From Pedobacter sp. ISL-64 (GTDB taxonomy: Bacteria > Bacteroidota > Bacteroidia > Sphingobacteriales > Sphingobacteriaceae), in contig NZ_JAGGPU010000019.1 of assembly GCF_018613605.1 (NCBI RefSeq), positions 176,256 to 240,255 on the forward strand: a stretch of 64,000 bases of DNA, in the 5' to 3' direction. Positions within the stretch are counted from its first letter, which is position 1. Every line of letters begins with the position of its first letter. Below, one piece after another: positions 1-9,113 of the stretch. The position numbers were made by a program, and so were the translations under genes. The notes beneath the pieces were generated by a model, which was not told where the DNA came from, ran no database searches, and worked only from the letters and a program-made list of their open reading frames with translations.

Positions 1-1199
1 AACTCGTTTATTCTTACTTTTTTATCGGGTTGCTTGGTGTTATTCTATTTCTGTTCATCACCATATTTTTAACCCGACAGCTTTTTATCGGTGTGGTAAA
101 AAGTGCAAAAACAAAGTCAGACTGGCAAAAAGCTTTATTTGAATTTAGGGTTTTCAGGGCTTTTGCTTTAATATTTGGCGCCTATATCATCTATAATGTT
201 GTTCCTTATCTTTTTATCGATTTTAAAAACGGGTTATTTTATGCTTTAATATTTGCTAAAATCTACATGGTTTTAGCCGTAATGTTTGCTGTAAATGCAT
301 TTCTGAATGCTTTGGTATCCATCATGGAATCATCAAAGAAATACGCCGATAAACCCATTAGGAGTTACAAACAGGTAGCCAAAATTGTATTTTATATTGT
401 TGGTTTTGTGCTCATCCTGTCCATTATTCTTGGCGAATCGCCGCTTTATGTTTTTGGTGGTTTTGGCGCAGTTACCGCTGTTTTTATTTTGGTTTTCAGA
501 GATCCGATTTTAGGTTTTGTAGCTTCTGTACAAATGAGTGCTATTGACCTGGTTAGGGTAGGCGATTGGATTACCGTAGAAAAATATGGGGCAGATGGTG
601 AAGTAACCGAAATTAATTTAACAACCATTAAAGTGCGGAATTGGGATAAAACGGTAACTATTGTACCGAGTTACGCTATTGTTAGTGAGTCGTTTAAGAA
701 CTGGCGGGCAATGGAGGAAAGTGAGGGCAGGAGGATTAAACGCCACATTAATATTAAAATTTCGAGTATTAAATTCTGCGATGAAGAGCTGATTGGAAGG
801 TTGCAGAGTATTGATTTTTTGAAAGATTACCTTAAAGAAACGCAGGCTTTTATAGAGAGGTATAATGCCGAAAATACGGTAAATCCCAATAATCTGGTTA
901 ATGGCCGCCACATGACTAATATTGGCACTTTTAGGGTTTATGCCGAGAAATACCTGGAGAGTAATCCTTATATCAATACCGATTTAACGTTTATGGTGCG
1001 CCAGTTGCAGGCTACAGAGAATGGATTGCCGATCGAAATTTATGTATTCTCGAAAGAAAAAGGCTTAAAACGTTTTGAAGAAGTTGCCGCTGATATTTTT
1101 GATCATTTGTTGGCGGCTGTTCCCTACTTCGACCTGGAAATTTTCCAAAGTCCTAGTGGTAGTGATATGCGAAATTTTGTAAGGAGAGGGGATGATTAG
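1..1199 (+). CDS. MscS-family mechanosensitive channel (5' end outside window)
   Basis: Inner-membrane mechanosensitive channel that would release solutes on hypo-osmotic shock. The frame is open to the left edge (codons from base 3), and the only nearby start is a TTG at 30, so the gene probably begins outside the window. The visible 390-odd residues hold several hydrophobic helices, then the MscS pore and beta-domain signature: a Gly/Ala-rich pore helix around GGFGAVTAVFILVF, then FRDPILGFVASVQ, DLVRVGDWI and EVTEINLTTIKVRNWD. The soluble C-terminal part is long, as in the YbdG-like branch of the family. The family call is secure; the exact subfamily is inferred. Confidence 0.88.
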   Translation, partial: LVYSYFFIGLLGVILFLFITIFLTRQLFIGVVKSAKTKSDWQKALFEFRVFRAFALIFGAYIIYNVVPYLFIDFKNGLFYALIFAKIYMVLAVMFAVNAFLNALVSIMESSKKYADKPIRSYKQVAKIVFYIVGFVLILSIILGESPLYVFGGFGAVTAVFILVFRDPILGFVASVQMSAIDLVRVGDWITVEKYGADGEVTEINLTTIKVRNWDKTVTIVPSYAIVSESFKNWRAMEESEGRRIKRHINIKISSIKFCDEELIGRLQSIDFLKDYLKETQAFIERYNAENTVNPNNLVNGRHMTNIGTFRVYAEKYLESNPYINTDLTFMVRQLQATENGLPIEIYVFSKEKGLKRFEEVAADIFDHLLAAVPYFDLEIFQSPSGSDMRNFVRRGDD

Positions 1200-1209
1200 T
1201 ATTGAGAAA

Positions 1210-1743
1210 TTAGAACTCCCATAAATAATCTCCACCAAAGTAGTTTCTTAGGAAAACCAAAGAAATGATAATCAAAAAGACTAAAATTCCTTGAAGGGTA
1301 ACGTTTTGTGCTAGTTTACTGTTAAAATAGAGAATTATCGCTAGCAAAACACCTAAAGTACTGGTAACTAATCCAAAAAAATCACCCTTAAAAAACCGGG
1401 TTTTACAAACAATAATTACATCAGATTTCCTTAAACCATAATAAAGGATAATGCCGGTTACTTTTGATCTATAGATTAGCAGGGAATCTTTCTCGTTTAT
1501 TTCATTGAAAAGTTTAGGTGGGATCCTATATTTTTCATGAAGGGTTTGAACACTAAAAATGCGTTCCTTTCCGTTTTTGGAGCGATAGCCCTCAAAATCA
1601 ACAATAAATTCAGTATTTGATTTTACGGGCGAGAAATTACTGTCAAGAAAAATGATAAAACAGAAAAATAATGTTAATCCAATTAAGATCTTCTTAAATA
1701 GAGCTTGATTGAAGCCTGAGAAGTTGATTTTATCTTGAGCCAT
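1210..1743 (-). CDS. Hypothetical three-helix membrane protein
   Basis: I do not recognise this 177-residue protein. It has one hydrophobic segment near the N-terminus (about residues 18-34), a roughly 80-residue polar middle rich in Lys, Arg, Glu and Tyr, and two hydrophobic helices in the last 60 residues (around 122-142 and 148-165). The fold suggests a small inner-membrane protein with a periplasmic middle domain. It lies convergent with the channel gene (10-bp gap) and 27 bp downstream of the hydrolase gene on the same strand, so it may be co-transcribed with the hydrolase. Confidence 0.6.
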   Translation of the reverse strand: MAQDKINFSGFNQALFKKILIGLTLFFCFIIFLDSNFSPVKSNTEFIVDFEGYRSKNGKERIFSVQTLHEKYRIPPKLFNEINEKDSLLIYRSKVTGIILYYGLRKSDVIIVCKTRFFKGDFFGLVTSTLGVLLAIILYFNSKLAQNVTLQGILVFLIIISLVFLRNYFGGDYLWEF

Positions 1744-1770
1744 AATTTATGATGGCCCAAGATAATTAAT

Positions 1771-2598
1771 TTATACTTCACTTATAAAAGTGATTACCTT
1801 TTCGCAAACCTTAAACAAAAGCGGTGGTAAAGTTTCGCTATTATAAGGCTGTGTCGCCCCATACACATGATTGGCGCCTTCAATTTTAATTAATCTGCTA
1901 TTCGGATTGGCCTCCGCCAAAGTTTGTGCGGTTTCAAAAGGAACATTTACATCATCATCGCCATGGATAATCAACCAGGGGATGTTTACCCGTTTTGCAG
2001 CATCTAAAATATTCAATGCTGCTGCATTCTCTTCCAGATCTTCCAATAAACCAATATTTAATGGCATTTGCTCTTTGGTACGGGCATTGGTAACGAAGAT
2101 TTTGCCATTTTTTTTCCATTCGGCTTCCTGTTCTTTTTTCCATAGGCTGGCAAAATCGCCAATGGCACTCCAGGTAATCAGTTTGTTGATCCTTAAATCG
2201 TTCGCAGCCTCAATGATTGATAATCCGCCACCGCGGCTATGGCCTATCAGATTTACCTTTGTATCCTTACCGTATGCTTTTTCGATAAAATCGAGTACCG
2301 CATTTAAATCAAAAAGTTCTTTTGATACGGTATTATTGGCAAAGACATCCATATCGGTTACATCTTTTGGGTGATTAACTGGCACACCGCTATGCGATAA
2401 ATTGAACTTAATGTAACGGTAGCCATTGCTGGCAAAATGCCTGGCCACTAAATTGTGTGCGCCCCAATCTTTAAAACCTTTAAAGCCATGAACAAAAAGT
2501 ACAATGGGCGTATTAGGGTTTTTTTCATCAAAAGTGATATCACCAATAATTAATTTTCCGTCAGAACCGCTAAGGCTAAAATTGCTTTGTGTAATCAT
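1771..2598 (-). CDS. Alpha/beta hydrolase (serine hydrolase)
   Basis: A 275-residue single-domain alpha/beta hydrolase without a signal peptide, so probably cytoplasmic. Visible features in order are the oxyanion-hole strand VLFVHGFKGFKDWG, the nucleophile elbow GHSRGGG (Ser of GxSxG), the acid region HGDDDVNVP and the catalytic His in EGANHVYG. The substrate cannot be told from sequence; relatives act as esterases or dipeptidyl-peptidase-like enzymes. Start ATG at 2598. Only the membrane protein gene follows closely. Confidence 0.85.
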   Translation of the reverse strand: MITQSNFSLSGSDGKLIIGDITFDEKNPNTPIVLFVHGFKGFKDWGAHNLVARHFASNGYRYIKFNLSHSGVPVNHPKDVTDMDVFANNTVSKELFDLNAVLDFIEKAYGKDTKVNLIGHSRGGGLSIIEAANDLRINKLITWSAIGDFASLWKKEQEAEWKKNGKIFVTNARTKEQMPLNIGLLEDLEENAAALNILDAAKRVNIPWLIIHGDDDVNVPFETAQTLAEANPNSRLIKIEGANHVYGATQPYNSETLPPLLFKVCEKVITFISEV

Positions 2599-2839
2599 AA
2601 TTTAAGGAATTGATACAAATTATAAACCTACAAAATACAATTTTGTTGTGTATTTTTTGTGTTTAAAATAGAAGGATATTGACCACAACTGTGAGTATAA
2701 TGGCCCTGATGGAAATGGAAATCCCTTTTGGATAGGTTAATTGTTGTTTTGCGAAGTTTATCCAAAAGGATTGGAATGCACAGCAGGACAGGACCTTTCC
2801 CATTAGCACTGGGACTGCGCTTCAAAAAAAGGAAATACA

Positions 2840-3033
2840 TTATCTAATAATAACCTGGATCATGTAGAAATGTACTGGTAAAAAGGTGATCAACATCAGT
2901 ATAATTAACAGTGCCGCTAGCTTTCCGCTCATCTTAATCAGCAATAACCCCCAAAAACAATTTCTAATATTCCGGAAAAATAAATTAAAAGCCAGATGAA
3001 GGCAACCATTTTGGCATAATCACGTAATATACT
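2840..3033 (-). pseudogene. DoxX-like membrane protein remnant (frameshifted)
   Basis: On the minus strand, one frame reads ILRDYAKMVAFIWLLIYFSG then ILEIVFGG and stops near 2945. Another frame takes over as GLLLIKMSGKLAALLIILML followed by ITFLPVHFYM, and stops at 2840. Joined by a frameshift they give the pattern of DoxX-like small membrane proteins: a transmembrane helix, a GLLL/I segment, Lys/Arg, then a helix ending in PxHxYM. No intact start or C-terminus is visible, so this is a decayed copy. The family call is from memory of conserved patterns. Confidence 0.5.
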
Positions 3034-3219
3034 GCAATGGATAAAAAGTGGTTACATTCAGTCAGGACATAGAAGAGGGCGTAAATTCAAAGAAAAATTT
3101 TACGATTGGTTTGTTCATATAAATCAATATGGTTTGATTAGTCTTTAAGCTCTTTATTTAAAACCGTTCTAAATTGATGTAAATTACAGGTTAATGACAG
3201 TCACATGCGTTCACCCTGT
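3034..3219. other. Spacer upstream of hemA
   Basis: AT-rich sequence between the DoxX-like remnant and the hemA promoter region. I see no gene, RNA or convincing repeat here. Confidence 0.4.
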
Positions 3220-3227
3220 TACTTTTG
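3220..3227 (+). promoter_or_regulatory. Candidate hemA promoter -7 box
   Basis: TACTTTTG matches the Bacteroidota housekeeping -7 motif TAnnTTTG and lies 30 nt before the hemA start. I see no clear -33 TTG at the usual distance, so the assignment rests on the -7 box and position. Confidence 0.4.
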
Positions 3228-3257
3228 TATCCCGATAATAGTTAATAACGGAAGCAC

Positions 3258-4484
3258 TTGGAATATTTAAAAGTAATAGCTTTTACGCATCACCACATCG
3301 ATCTGAAATCTTTAGGGAAATTGGTTATTTGTGATCAGAGTTTAGATAGCAGGTTGAAGAATGTTCAAACAGAACTTCCCGTTAGTGAAATCTTCTACAT
3401 CGGAACCTGTAACCGTGTGGAGTTTGTTTTCCTTACCAAAGAGAAAACCGACAAAGAATTTGTAACCAGATTCCTTACTGTTTTAGACATGGGACTGCCT
3501 CCTGAATTTATGGAGCGTTTTCTTGATAATGTTACGGTATACGAAAACGAAGAAGCTTTTAACCATTTGCTCAGAACATCGTGCTCTTTGGAGAGTTTGG
3601 TGGTTGGCGAAAAGGAAATCCTTGCCCAGATCCGTAAAGCTTATGAAAACTGCCGCGATGCAGGTTTTACTGGCGATTACATGCGTATGATTATGGAGCG
3701 TGTGGTTAAAACTGCAAAAGAAGTTTATACGCACACCAATATTTCAAAAAATCCGGTTTCTGTTGTTTCATTGGCCTACCGGAAGCTAAAAGAGTTAAAT
3801 ATGTGTGGCAACTCACGTATCTTGATTATTGGCGCTGGCGAAACCAATCAGAACATTGCAAAGTACCTCAACAAACATAAATACTCAAATTTCTCGATTT
3901 TCAACCGTACCTTTTCTAAGGCTGAATCTTTGGCAGGAGAGCTGGGTGGTAAGGCTTATCCTTTAGCAGCGCTTGAAGATTTTAATGAAGGATTTGATGT
4001 GATCATTACCTGCACCGGCTCAACCGAGGCAATTATTAACGAAGCCTTATACGCTAAACTTTTAAATGGCGATCAGGGCAAAAAGGTAATTGTAGATTTG
4101 GCCATTCCGAATGATGTTACGCCCGCAGTGATCCATAACAACCCTGTACATTATATCGAAGTAGAATCACTAAAAGAGGTAGCGCGCAAAAATATCCAGG
4201 AACGTTACAACGAACTGGTGCACGCCGAAGAAATTATCAGCAATAACATTACCGAATTTTTCTCTGTTTTAAAACAACGCCGTATCGAACTGGCGATGCA
4301 GGAAGTGCCAAGAAAGATTAAAGAAATCAAAAATACAGCCATAAATGGTGTATTTGCCGATGAAATTAGTCAGATGGATGAAGCCTCACGCGAAGTTTTA
4401 GAACGTGTAATGAACTACATGGAGAAAAAATACATCAGCGTTCCAATGGTAATGGCAAAAGAAATTTTGGTAAATCAACCTTAA
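3258..4484 (+). CDS. hemA: Glutamyl-tRNA reductase
   Basis: Reduces Glu-tRNA(Glu) with NADPH to glutamate-1-semialdehyde, the first committed step of C5-pathway haem synthesis; cytoplasmic. The protein has 408 residues, usual for the family. The catalytic Cys51 lies in YIGTCNRVEF, LVVGEKEILAQI follows at about 114, the NADPH site is ILIIGAGETN near 189, and a helical dimerisation tail ends the protein. The start appears to be TTG at 3258: an in-frame TAA lies at 3246-3248, no ATG occurs before the conserved N-terminus, and GGAAG sits just upstream. It opens the haem cluster; hemC follows after a 319-bp spacer. Confidence 0.96.
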   Translation: MEYLKVIAFTHHHIDLKSLGKLVICDQSLDSRLKNVQTELPVSEIFYIGTCNRVEFVFLTKEKTDKEFVTRFLTVLDMGLPPEFMERFLDNVTVYENEEAFNHLLRTSCSLESLVVGEKEILAQIRKAYENCRDAGFTGDYMRMIMERVVKTAKEVYTHTNISKNPVSVVSLAYRKLKELNMCGNSRILIIGAGETNQNIAKYLNKHKYSNFSIFNRTFSKAESLAGELGGKAYPLAALEDFNEGFDVIITCTGSTEAIINEALYAKLLNGDQGKKVIVDLAIPNDVTPAVIHNNPVHYIEVESLKEVARKNIQERYNELVHAEEIISNNITEFFSVLKQRRIELAMQEVPRKIKEIKNTAINGVFADEISQMDEASREVLERVMNYMEKKYISVPMVMAKEILVNQP

Positions 4485-4575
4485 TTTTACCGCAAAGAAC
4501 ATCAAGTTTATTTTTGCCATTCTTATTTCTGTCATTCGCTTCACCAATATATTAGTGGGGGCCCAATAGAAAAAT

Positions 4576-4613
4576 CGTCATCTCGACTGAAGCGCAGCGA
4601 AATGGAGAGATCT
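4576..4613. repeat. REP-like half element, family A (CGTCATCTCGA)
   Basis: Begins CGTCATCTCGACTGAAGCGC and runs to GGAGAGATCT. Longer relatives occur at 19245-19330, 19726-19815 and 30795-30841. This copy has only the left arm. It sits in the hemA-hemC spacer, which otherwise (4485-4803) shows no gene. Confidence 0.65.
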
Positions 4614-4775
4614 TTATAGACCGATTTAGATTCGCTTATCACTCCAATCAACTTTCCGAATGACTAAAAAATGTGATACCCATTGCATAATGTCATAGAA
4701 ATCCTTTAAATTATAGGTTCTGTAACCTCACTGTCTCATTTTTAAACAATTCATGGTATAAACCACTAATTAAAT

Positions 4776-4783
4776 TAAATTTG
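4776..4783 (+). promoter_or_regulatory. Candidate hemC promoter -7 box
   Basis: TAAATTTG fits TAnnTTTG and lies 20 nt before the hemC GTG start, which would give a very short 5' leader. No clear -33 element is visible. Confidence 0.4.
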
Positions 4784-4803
4784 CAACTCATTTAACCTTT
4801 ATA

Positions 4804-6384
4804 GTGAAGAAATTAACCATTGGAACACGCGGTAGCGACCTGGCTTTATGGCAAGCAAATCATATAAAAGATGAATTGGCTGCGATTGGAATAGAAGCAG
4901 AAATAAAAATCATTAAAACGCAGGGCGATAAAATCCTGAATTTAAGATTGGATAAACTGGAAGGCAAAGGCTTTTTTACCAAAGAATTGGAAGAAGAGCT
5001 TTTGGGTGGAACAATTGATCTGGCTGTACATTGCCTTAAAGATTTACCTACTACACACCCTGAAGGATTGATCATCGCCGCTTTACCACCACGTGAAGAA
5101 GCAAGCGAATACCTATTGATTTTAAAAGATTGTGTAGATGTTTCGCAAAAGCTTTCGTTAAAAAAAGGCGCAATGGTTGGCACTTCATCTAATCGCCGCA
5201 AAGCCCAGTTATTGGGTTTACGTCCCGATTTGGAGGTTGAAGATTTACGCGGAAATGTACCCACCCGTATCCAAAAACTTCGTGATGAAGATTATGATGC
5301 CATTCTGATTGCAAAAGCTGGCGTTAAACGCTTAAATCTTGATGTGAGCGATTTGCATGTAGAAGAACTCGAAACTACCGAATTTATTCCTGCACCTGCA
5401 CAAGGCGCTTTGGCAATTCAGATCAGGGCAAACGATACTGAACTTTTTGATGCACTGCAAAAATTGCACGATCCGGAAACAGCCGAAACCGTAAATATAG
5501 AACGTAAAGTTTTAAACCTTTTCGAAGGTGGTTGCCACATGCCATTGGGCTGTTATTGCAAAAAGGAAAACGGAAAATTCGAAATTTGGACTTCAAAGGC
5601 CGAAACCGCCGATCATTTTCCTGAGCGTTTGTTTTTACGTGCAGAAAGTACCGAAGGCTTAGCAGAAAAAATTGTGGCCAAGTTTAATGCGGAAAGAAAA
5701 AAGCCTGCAAAGGTTTTCATCTCGCGCGAAATTGGCGAGCACAGTTATTTCCGTAGGGCATTAGAAAATAATAATATTGAAATAGAAGGACGTTCATTAA
5801 TCCGTACATTCCCGATAGTAACGGTTTTAGATCAGTTTATCTTAAGACACGTAGATTGGGTTTTCTTCAGCAGCCGCAACAGCGTAGAATATTTTTTCAA
5901 CCTAAAACCGGTAATGCCAAAGAAAACAAGGTTTGGTGTGGTAGGAAGGGGATCTGAAGATGCCTTGCGTAAATTTGGCCATATTGCCGATTTTGTTGGT
6001 GAAAGTGGCGATATTACCGAAGTTGCCGAAGATTTTGCGCAATTGGTTGGCGGTCAGCAAATACTGTTTCCAAGAGCACAGGATTCTTTACAATCGATTC
6101 AAAAATCATTACCAGCTGATGCTAAAATAATCGATCTGCCGATTTACGAAACAGTAATCGAAGATGATATTGACCAAAGTTATGCTGATGTGCTGATTTT
6201 TACCAGTCCGTCAAATGTTGATGCCTATTTCGCTGATAATTTATTGGAACCAGGCCAACAGGTAATTGCTATTGGAAACTCTACCGGTAAGAAATTTGAT
6301 GAAATGGGTGTGAAATATGCTTTGCCTTATTCGCCTGATGAAATTGGACTAGCTGAGGCAGTGTTTGGGATTGAGATTAAGTAA
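4804..6384 (+). CDS. hemC-hemD: Fused porphobilinogen deaminase / uroporphyrinogen-III synthase
   Basis: One 526-residue protein carries two consecutive haem enzymes. Residues 1 to about 297 are hydroxymethylbilane synthase: TIGTRGSDLALWQA at the N-terminus, the arginine-rich NRRKAQL and LRGNVPTRI segments, and the dipyrromethane-binding Cys244 in EGGCHMPLGC. From about residue 302 (KVFISREIGEHSY) to the end is a HemD-type domain, with FFSSRNSVEYF and FTSPSNVDAYF. HemC makes unstable hydroxymethylbilane and HemD closes it, so a fusion could channel the intermediate. The start is GTG at 4804. The HemD half is divergent, as is usual, so it is less certain than the HemC half. Confidence 0.93.
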   Translation: MKKLTIGTRGSDLALWQANHIKDELAAIGIEAEIKIIKTQGDKILNLRLDKLEGKGFFTKELEEELLGGTIDLAVHCLKDLPTTHPEGLIIAALPPREEASEYLLILKDCVDVSQKLSLKKGAMVGTSSNRRKAQLLGLRPDLEVEDLRGNVPTRIQKLRDEDYDAILIAKAGVKRLNLDVSDLHVEELETTEFIPAPAQGALAIQIRANDTELFDALQKLHDPETAETVNIERKVLNLFEGGCHMPLGCYCKKENGKFEIWTSKAETADHFPERLFLRAESTEGLAEKIVAKFNAERKKPAKVFISREIGEHSYFRRALENNNIEIEGRSLIRTFPIVTVLDQFILRHVDWVFFSSRNSVEYFFNLKPVMPKKTRFGVVGRGSEDALRKFGHIADFVGESGDITEVAEDFAQLVGGQQILFPRAQDSLQSIQKSLPADAKIIDLPIYETVIEDDIDQSYADVLIFTSPSNVDAYFADNLLEPGQQVIAIGNSTGKKFDEMGVKYALPYSPDEIGLAEAVFGIEIK

Positions 6385-6538
6385 GGTTTAAGGCATAAGG
6401 TAAAAGGCAGAAAGCGTAAGGTCATTTATGAAATCCAAAAATCTGTGTAATCATTCAATCTGTGCAATCACCCCGAAGGAAAAAATAAAAAGATATTCAG
6501 GTCTCGATACTTGGTACTAAATACTTGATACAAATAAA
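6385..6538. repeat. Spacer built of three short repeat types
   Basis: Directly after the hemC-hemD stop comes a purine-rich AAGGTTTAAGG-like tract (6383-6420). It is followed by a family C unit, TGAAATCCAAAAATCTGTG (6429-6453), with a second degenerate unit to about 6470, and then a CTCGATACTTGGTACTAAATA stretch related to the TATCAAGTATC repeats at 39465-39525. Close matches to the middle part occur at 9068-9107. No gene is visible. Confidence 0.55.
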
Positions 6539-7507
6539 ATGTTAAATCGTCCGCGTAGATTAAGGAAAAACCCATTGGTGAGAGAGATGGTAGCCGAAAC
6601 CCGGTTATCGAAAGATATGTTTGTGTACCCTTATTTTATAGTGCCAGGCAGCAATGTTACCCACGCCATTGATGCCATGCCAGGGGTAAACCATTATTCG
6701 GTTGATACCCTGGTTAAAGATGTAGCGGCCGGAATGAAAAAAGGACTCAACAAAATTATGCTTTTCGGTGTGGGCGATGAAAAATCTGAAGACGCGAAAT
6801 CTGCTTATCATGATCATTCCTTGGTTCCAACTGCTGTTCGTGAATTAAAAAAACAGTTCGGTGATGATTTATATGTAATTACCGATGTTTGCGTTTGTTC
6901 TTATACCACTCATGGCCATTGCGGTATTTTAGAGAACGATTATGTTCAAAACGATAAAACAGTAGAGGTAATCGCTAAAATGGCTTTAACACATGCCGAA
7001 GCTGGTGCCGATATGTTTGCGCCGTCTGACATGATGGATGGAAGGATTGAAGCCATACGTAATCTCTTAGATGAAAATGGCTTTGTAAATGCCGCTATTA
7101 TGAGCCATGCCACAAAATTTGCTTCTGCCTATTATGGCCCTTTTAGAGAGGCTGCAGACTGTGCGCCAAGCAAAGGCGATAGAAAAGCGTATCAGATGGA
7201 CTTCAGAAATCCATTAGAGGCTTTACGCGAAGCCGCTTTGGATGAGCAAGAAGGCGCTGATGTGTTAATGGTGAAGCCAGGTTTAGCTTATCTGGATATT
7301 ATCCAAAGGTTAAAACAGGATACCAATTTGCCCATTGCGGTTTATAATGTATCAGGTGAATACTCGATGGTAAAAGCAGCTGCCGAACGCGGTTGGATAG
7401 ATGAACAAAAAGTAGTAATGGAAACCATGCATGCTTTCGCCCGTGCAGGTGCAAGTATTATTACCACCTACCATATTAAAGATATTTTAAATAACAACTG
7501 GCTTTAA
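6539..7507 (+). CDS. hemB: Delta-aminolevulinic acid dehydratase (porphobilinogen synthase)
   Basis: Condenses two 5-aminolevulinate molecules to porphobilinogen. The 322-residue length is normal. The metal site DVCVCSYTTHGHCG (Cys118, Cys120, Cys128) is the three-cysteine zinc type rather than the Asp-rich magnesium type. The two Schiff-base lysines lie in ATKFASAYYGPF and DVLMVKPGLAYLD. ATG at 6539. It sits between hemC-hemD and hemL with spacers of about 150 bp, each filled by short repeats, so the genes are clustered but may not form one transcript. Confidence 0.97.
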   Translation: MLNRPRRLRKNPLVREMVAETRLSKDMFVYPYFIVPGSNVTHAIDAMPGVNHYSVDTLVKDVAAGMKKGLNKIMLFGVGDEKSEDAKSAYHDHSLVPTAVRELKKQFGDDLYVITDVCVCSYTTHGHCGILENDYVQNDKTVEVIAKMALTHAEAGADMFAPSDMMDGRIEAIRNLLDENGFVNAAIMSHATKFASAYYGPFREAADCAPSKGDRKAYQMDFRNPLEALREAALDEQEGADVLMVKPGLAYLDIIQRLKQDTNLPIAVYNVSGEYSMVKAAAERGWIDEQKVVMETMHAFARAGASIITTYHIKDILNNNWL

Positions 7508-7660
7508 AAAGGCTAAAGGTAAAGGGTTTAGGGCGTAGGGTTTCATTGCCAATCCTTTATCTGTAACGTATAAAAAACATAGGTAAATGTAATATTTCGG
7601 TTTTCTAGCACATGCTATTAGCCTTAAACCTTACAGCTTTTACCTTACACCTCAACAAAA
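7508..7660. repeat. AGGGTTTAGGG-like low-complexity spacer
   Basis: Just after hemB is AAAGGTAAAGGGTTTAGGG and, just before hemL, its rough complement (CCTTAAACCTTACAGC and TTTTACCTTACACC). The two arms could pair across the 150-bp spacer. Similar tracts occur at 6383-6420, 14350-14382, 17036-17075 and 19193-19230. Confidence 0.45.
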
Positions 7661-9031
7661 ATGTTAGATTCATTAAAGAAAATGTTTTCAGGCAACGAAG
7701 CCGATATTCCTGTAAATACAGGTAGTAAACCTGATATTTCGAGGGTAAAATCTGCTGAGCTGTACGAAAAATCAAAAACGTATTTCCCCGGTGGGGTAAA
7801 CTCACCTGTTAGGGCTTTTAAATCTGTTTACGGTACACCACTTTTTATCGAAAAAGGTGATGGCTGTTATATATGGGATGCCGATGGTAATCAGTTTATC
7901 GATTTCTGTGGTAGCTGGGGGCCATTAATTTTAGGGCATAACAATCCTAAAATCCGCGAAAAAGTTACCGAGGTAATGCAGAACGGAATGAGCTTTGGTG
8001 CGCCAACGGCTTTAGAAAATGAATTGGCTGAGCTGATTATCAAAAACAACCGTTTTGTAGAGAAAATCCGTTTTACGAGTTCAGGTACAGAAGCGGTAAT
8101 GTCGGCCATTCGTTTGGCAAGAGGTTTTACCGGTCGCGATAAAATTTTAAAGTTCGAAGGCTGTTACCACGGTCATAGCGATTCGCTTTTGGTTAAAGCA
8201 GGTTCTGGTTTGGTTACTTTTGGTGAAACCTCTTCTGCGGGTGTGCCAAAATCTTTTGCTGAAGAAACCATCGTTGTACCCCTAAATGATAAAACAGCTA
8301 TTGAACAAGCTTTTGCTCAGTTCAAAGATCAGATCGCTGCGGTAATTATTGAGGGTATCCCTGCAAATAATGGTTTGATTATTCAGGATGAAGAATATAT
8401 CCATTTCTTGCGCAAAATCTGTACTGATAACGGTTCTCTGTTAATTTTTGATGAGGTAATTACCGGATTCAGGGTTGGTTTTGAGGGCGCAGCAGCGCAT
8501 TATGGTATCACACCAGATATTGTTACTTATGGTAAAATCATTGGTGGTGGCTTACCTGTTGGTATGTATGGTGCGTGTGCTGAAATTATGGCACATATTT
8601 CTCCTGATGGTGGTGTGTATCAGGCAGGTACCTTGTCTGGAAATCCGGTGGCTATGGCAGCAGGCATTGCAACATTAACAGAGCTGAACAAATCAAGCTT
8701 TTATAAGGATCTGAATACCAAAGCGCAAGAATTTGTGGCTAGCATTCAGCGTTTTGCAACCGCACGTAACTATAAATTTAAGGTATTTACCATTGGTTCT
8801 ATCTTCTGGTTTGCTTTTACCGATAAAGATAAAATCCAATCGGCTGATGATATTGATGCCAGCAGCATGGAGAAATTCAAAATTATGCACCGCGAGTTAT
8901 TGAATAGAGGAATTTATTTAGGCCCATCGGGATATGAAGTTGGTTTCGTATCTTCAGCACATACTAAGATCGAATTGGAAAAAGCGAAACGTGCTATTTT
9001 TGAAGCATTAGATTTAGTGTTTAAGAAGTAA
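7661..9031 (+). CDS. hemL: Glutamate-1-semialdehyde 2,1-aminomutase
   Basis: PLP enzyme that turns glutamate-1-semialdehyde into 5-aminolevulinate, the partner of HemA. At 456 residues it is longer than the usual 425-435: about 30 extra N-terminal residues (MLDSLKKMFSGNEADI onward) precede the conserved KTYFPGGVNSPVRAF. Key features are GSWGPLILGHNNP, FTSSGTEAVMSAIRLARGFT, EGCYHGHSDSLL, FDEVITGFRVG and the PLP lysine in TYGKIIGGGLPVG. The start ATG at 7661 is the first in frame; the extension is probably real but non-catalytic. Confidence 0.97.
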   Translation: MLDSLKKMFSGNEADIPVNTGSKPDISRVKSAELYEKSKTYFPGGVNSPVRAFKSVYGTPLFIEKGDGCYIWDADGNQFIDFCGSWGPLILGHNNPKIREKVTEVMQNGMSFGAPTALENELAELIIKNNRFVEKIRFTSSGTEAVMSAIRLARGFTGRDKILKFEGCYHGHSDSLLVKAGSGLVTFGETSSAGVPKSFAEETIVVPLNDKTAIEQAFAQFKDQIAAVIIEGIPANNGLIIQDEEYIHFLRKICTDNGSLLIFDEVITGFRVGFEGAAAHYGITPDIVTYGKIIGGGLPVGMYGACAEIMAHISPDGGVYQAGTLSGNPVAMAAGIATLTELNKSSFYKDLNTKAQEFVASIQRFATARNYKFKVFTIGSIFWFAFTDKDKIQSADDIDASSMEKFKIMHRELLNRGIYLGPSGYEVGFVSSAHTKIELEKAKRAIFEALDLVFKK

Positions 9032-9067
9032 GGCTTTTTTTAAGCTAGGATGAGGAAAAAGAACCTG

Positions 9068-9107
9068 TGAAATCCAAAAATCTGTGTAATCAACCCGAAG
9101 GAAAAAT
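9068..9107. repeat. Family C repeat (GATTACACAGATTT type)
   Basis: TGAAATCCAAAAATCTGTG followed by TAATCAACCCGAAGGAAAAA closely matches the sequence at 6429-6484 and ends just before the histidine kinase ATG at 9114. The complement is the GATTACACAGATTT unit seen in tandem at 25692-25745. Confidence 0.6.
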
Positions 9108-9113
9108 CGACGA

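Noticed and set aside
2628..2840. 70-codon open frame on the minus strand
   Set aside because: No family resemblance and no coding character; it lies next to a decayed DoxX-like gene and is probably part of the same dead region.
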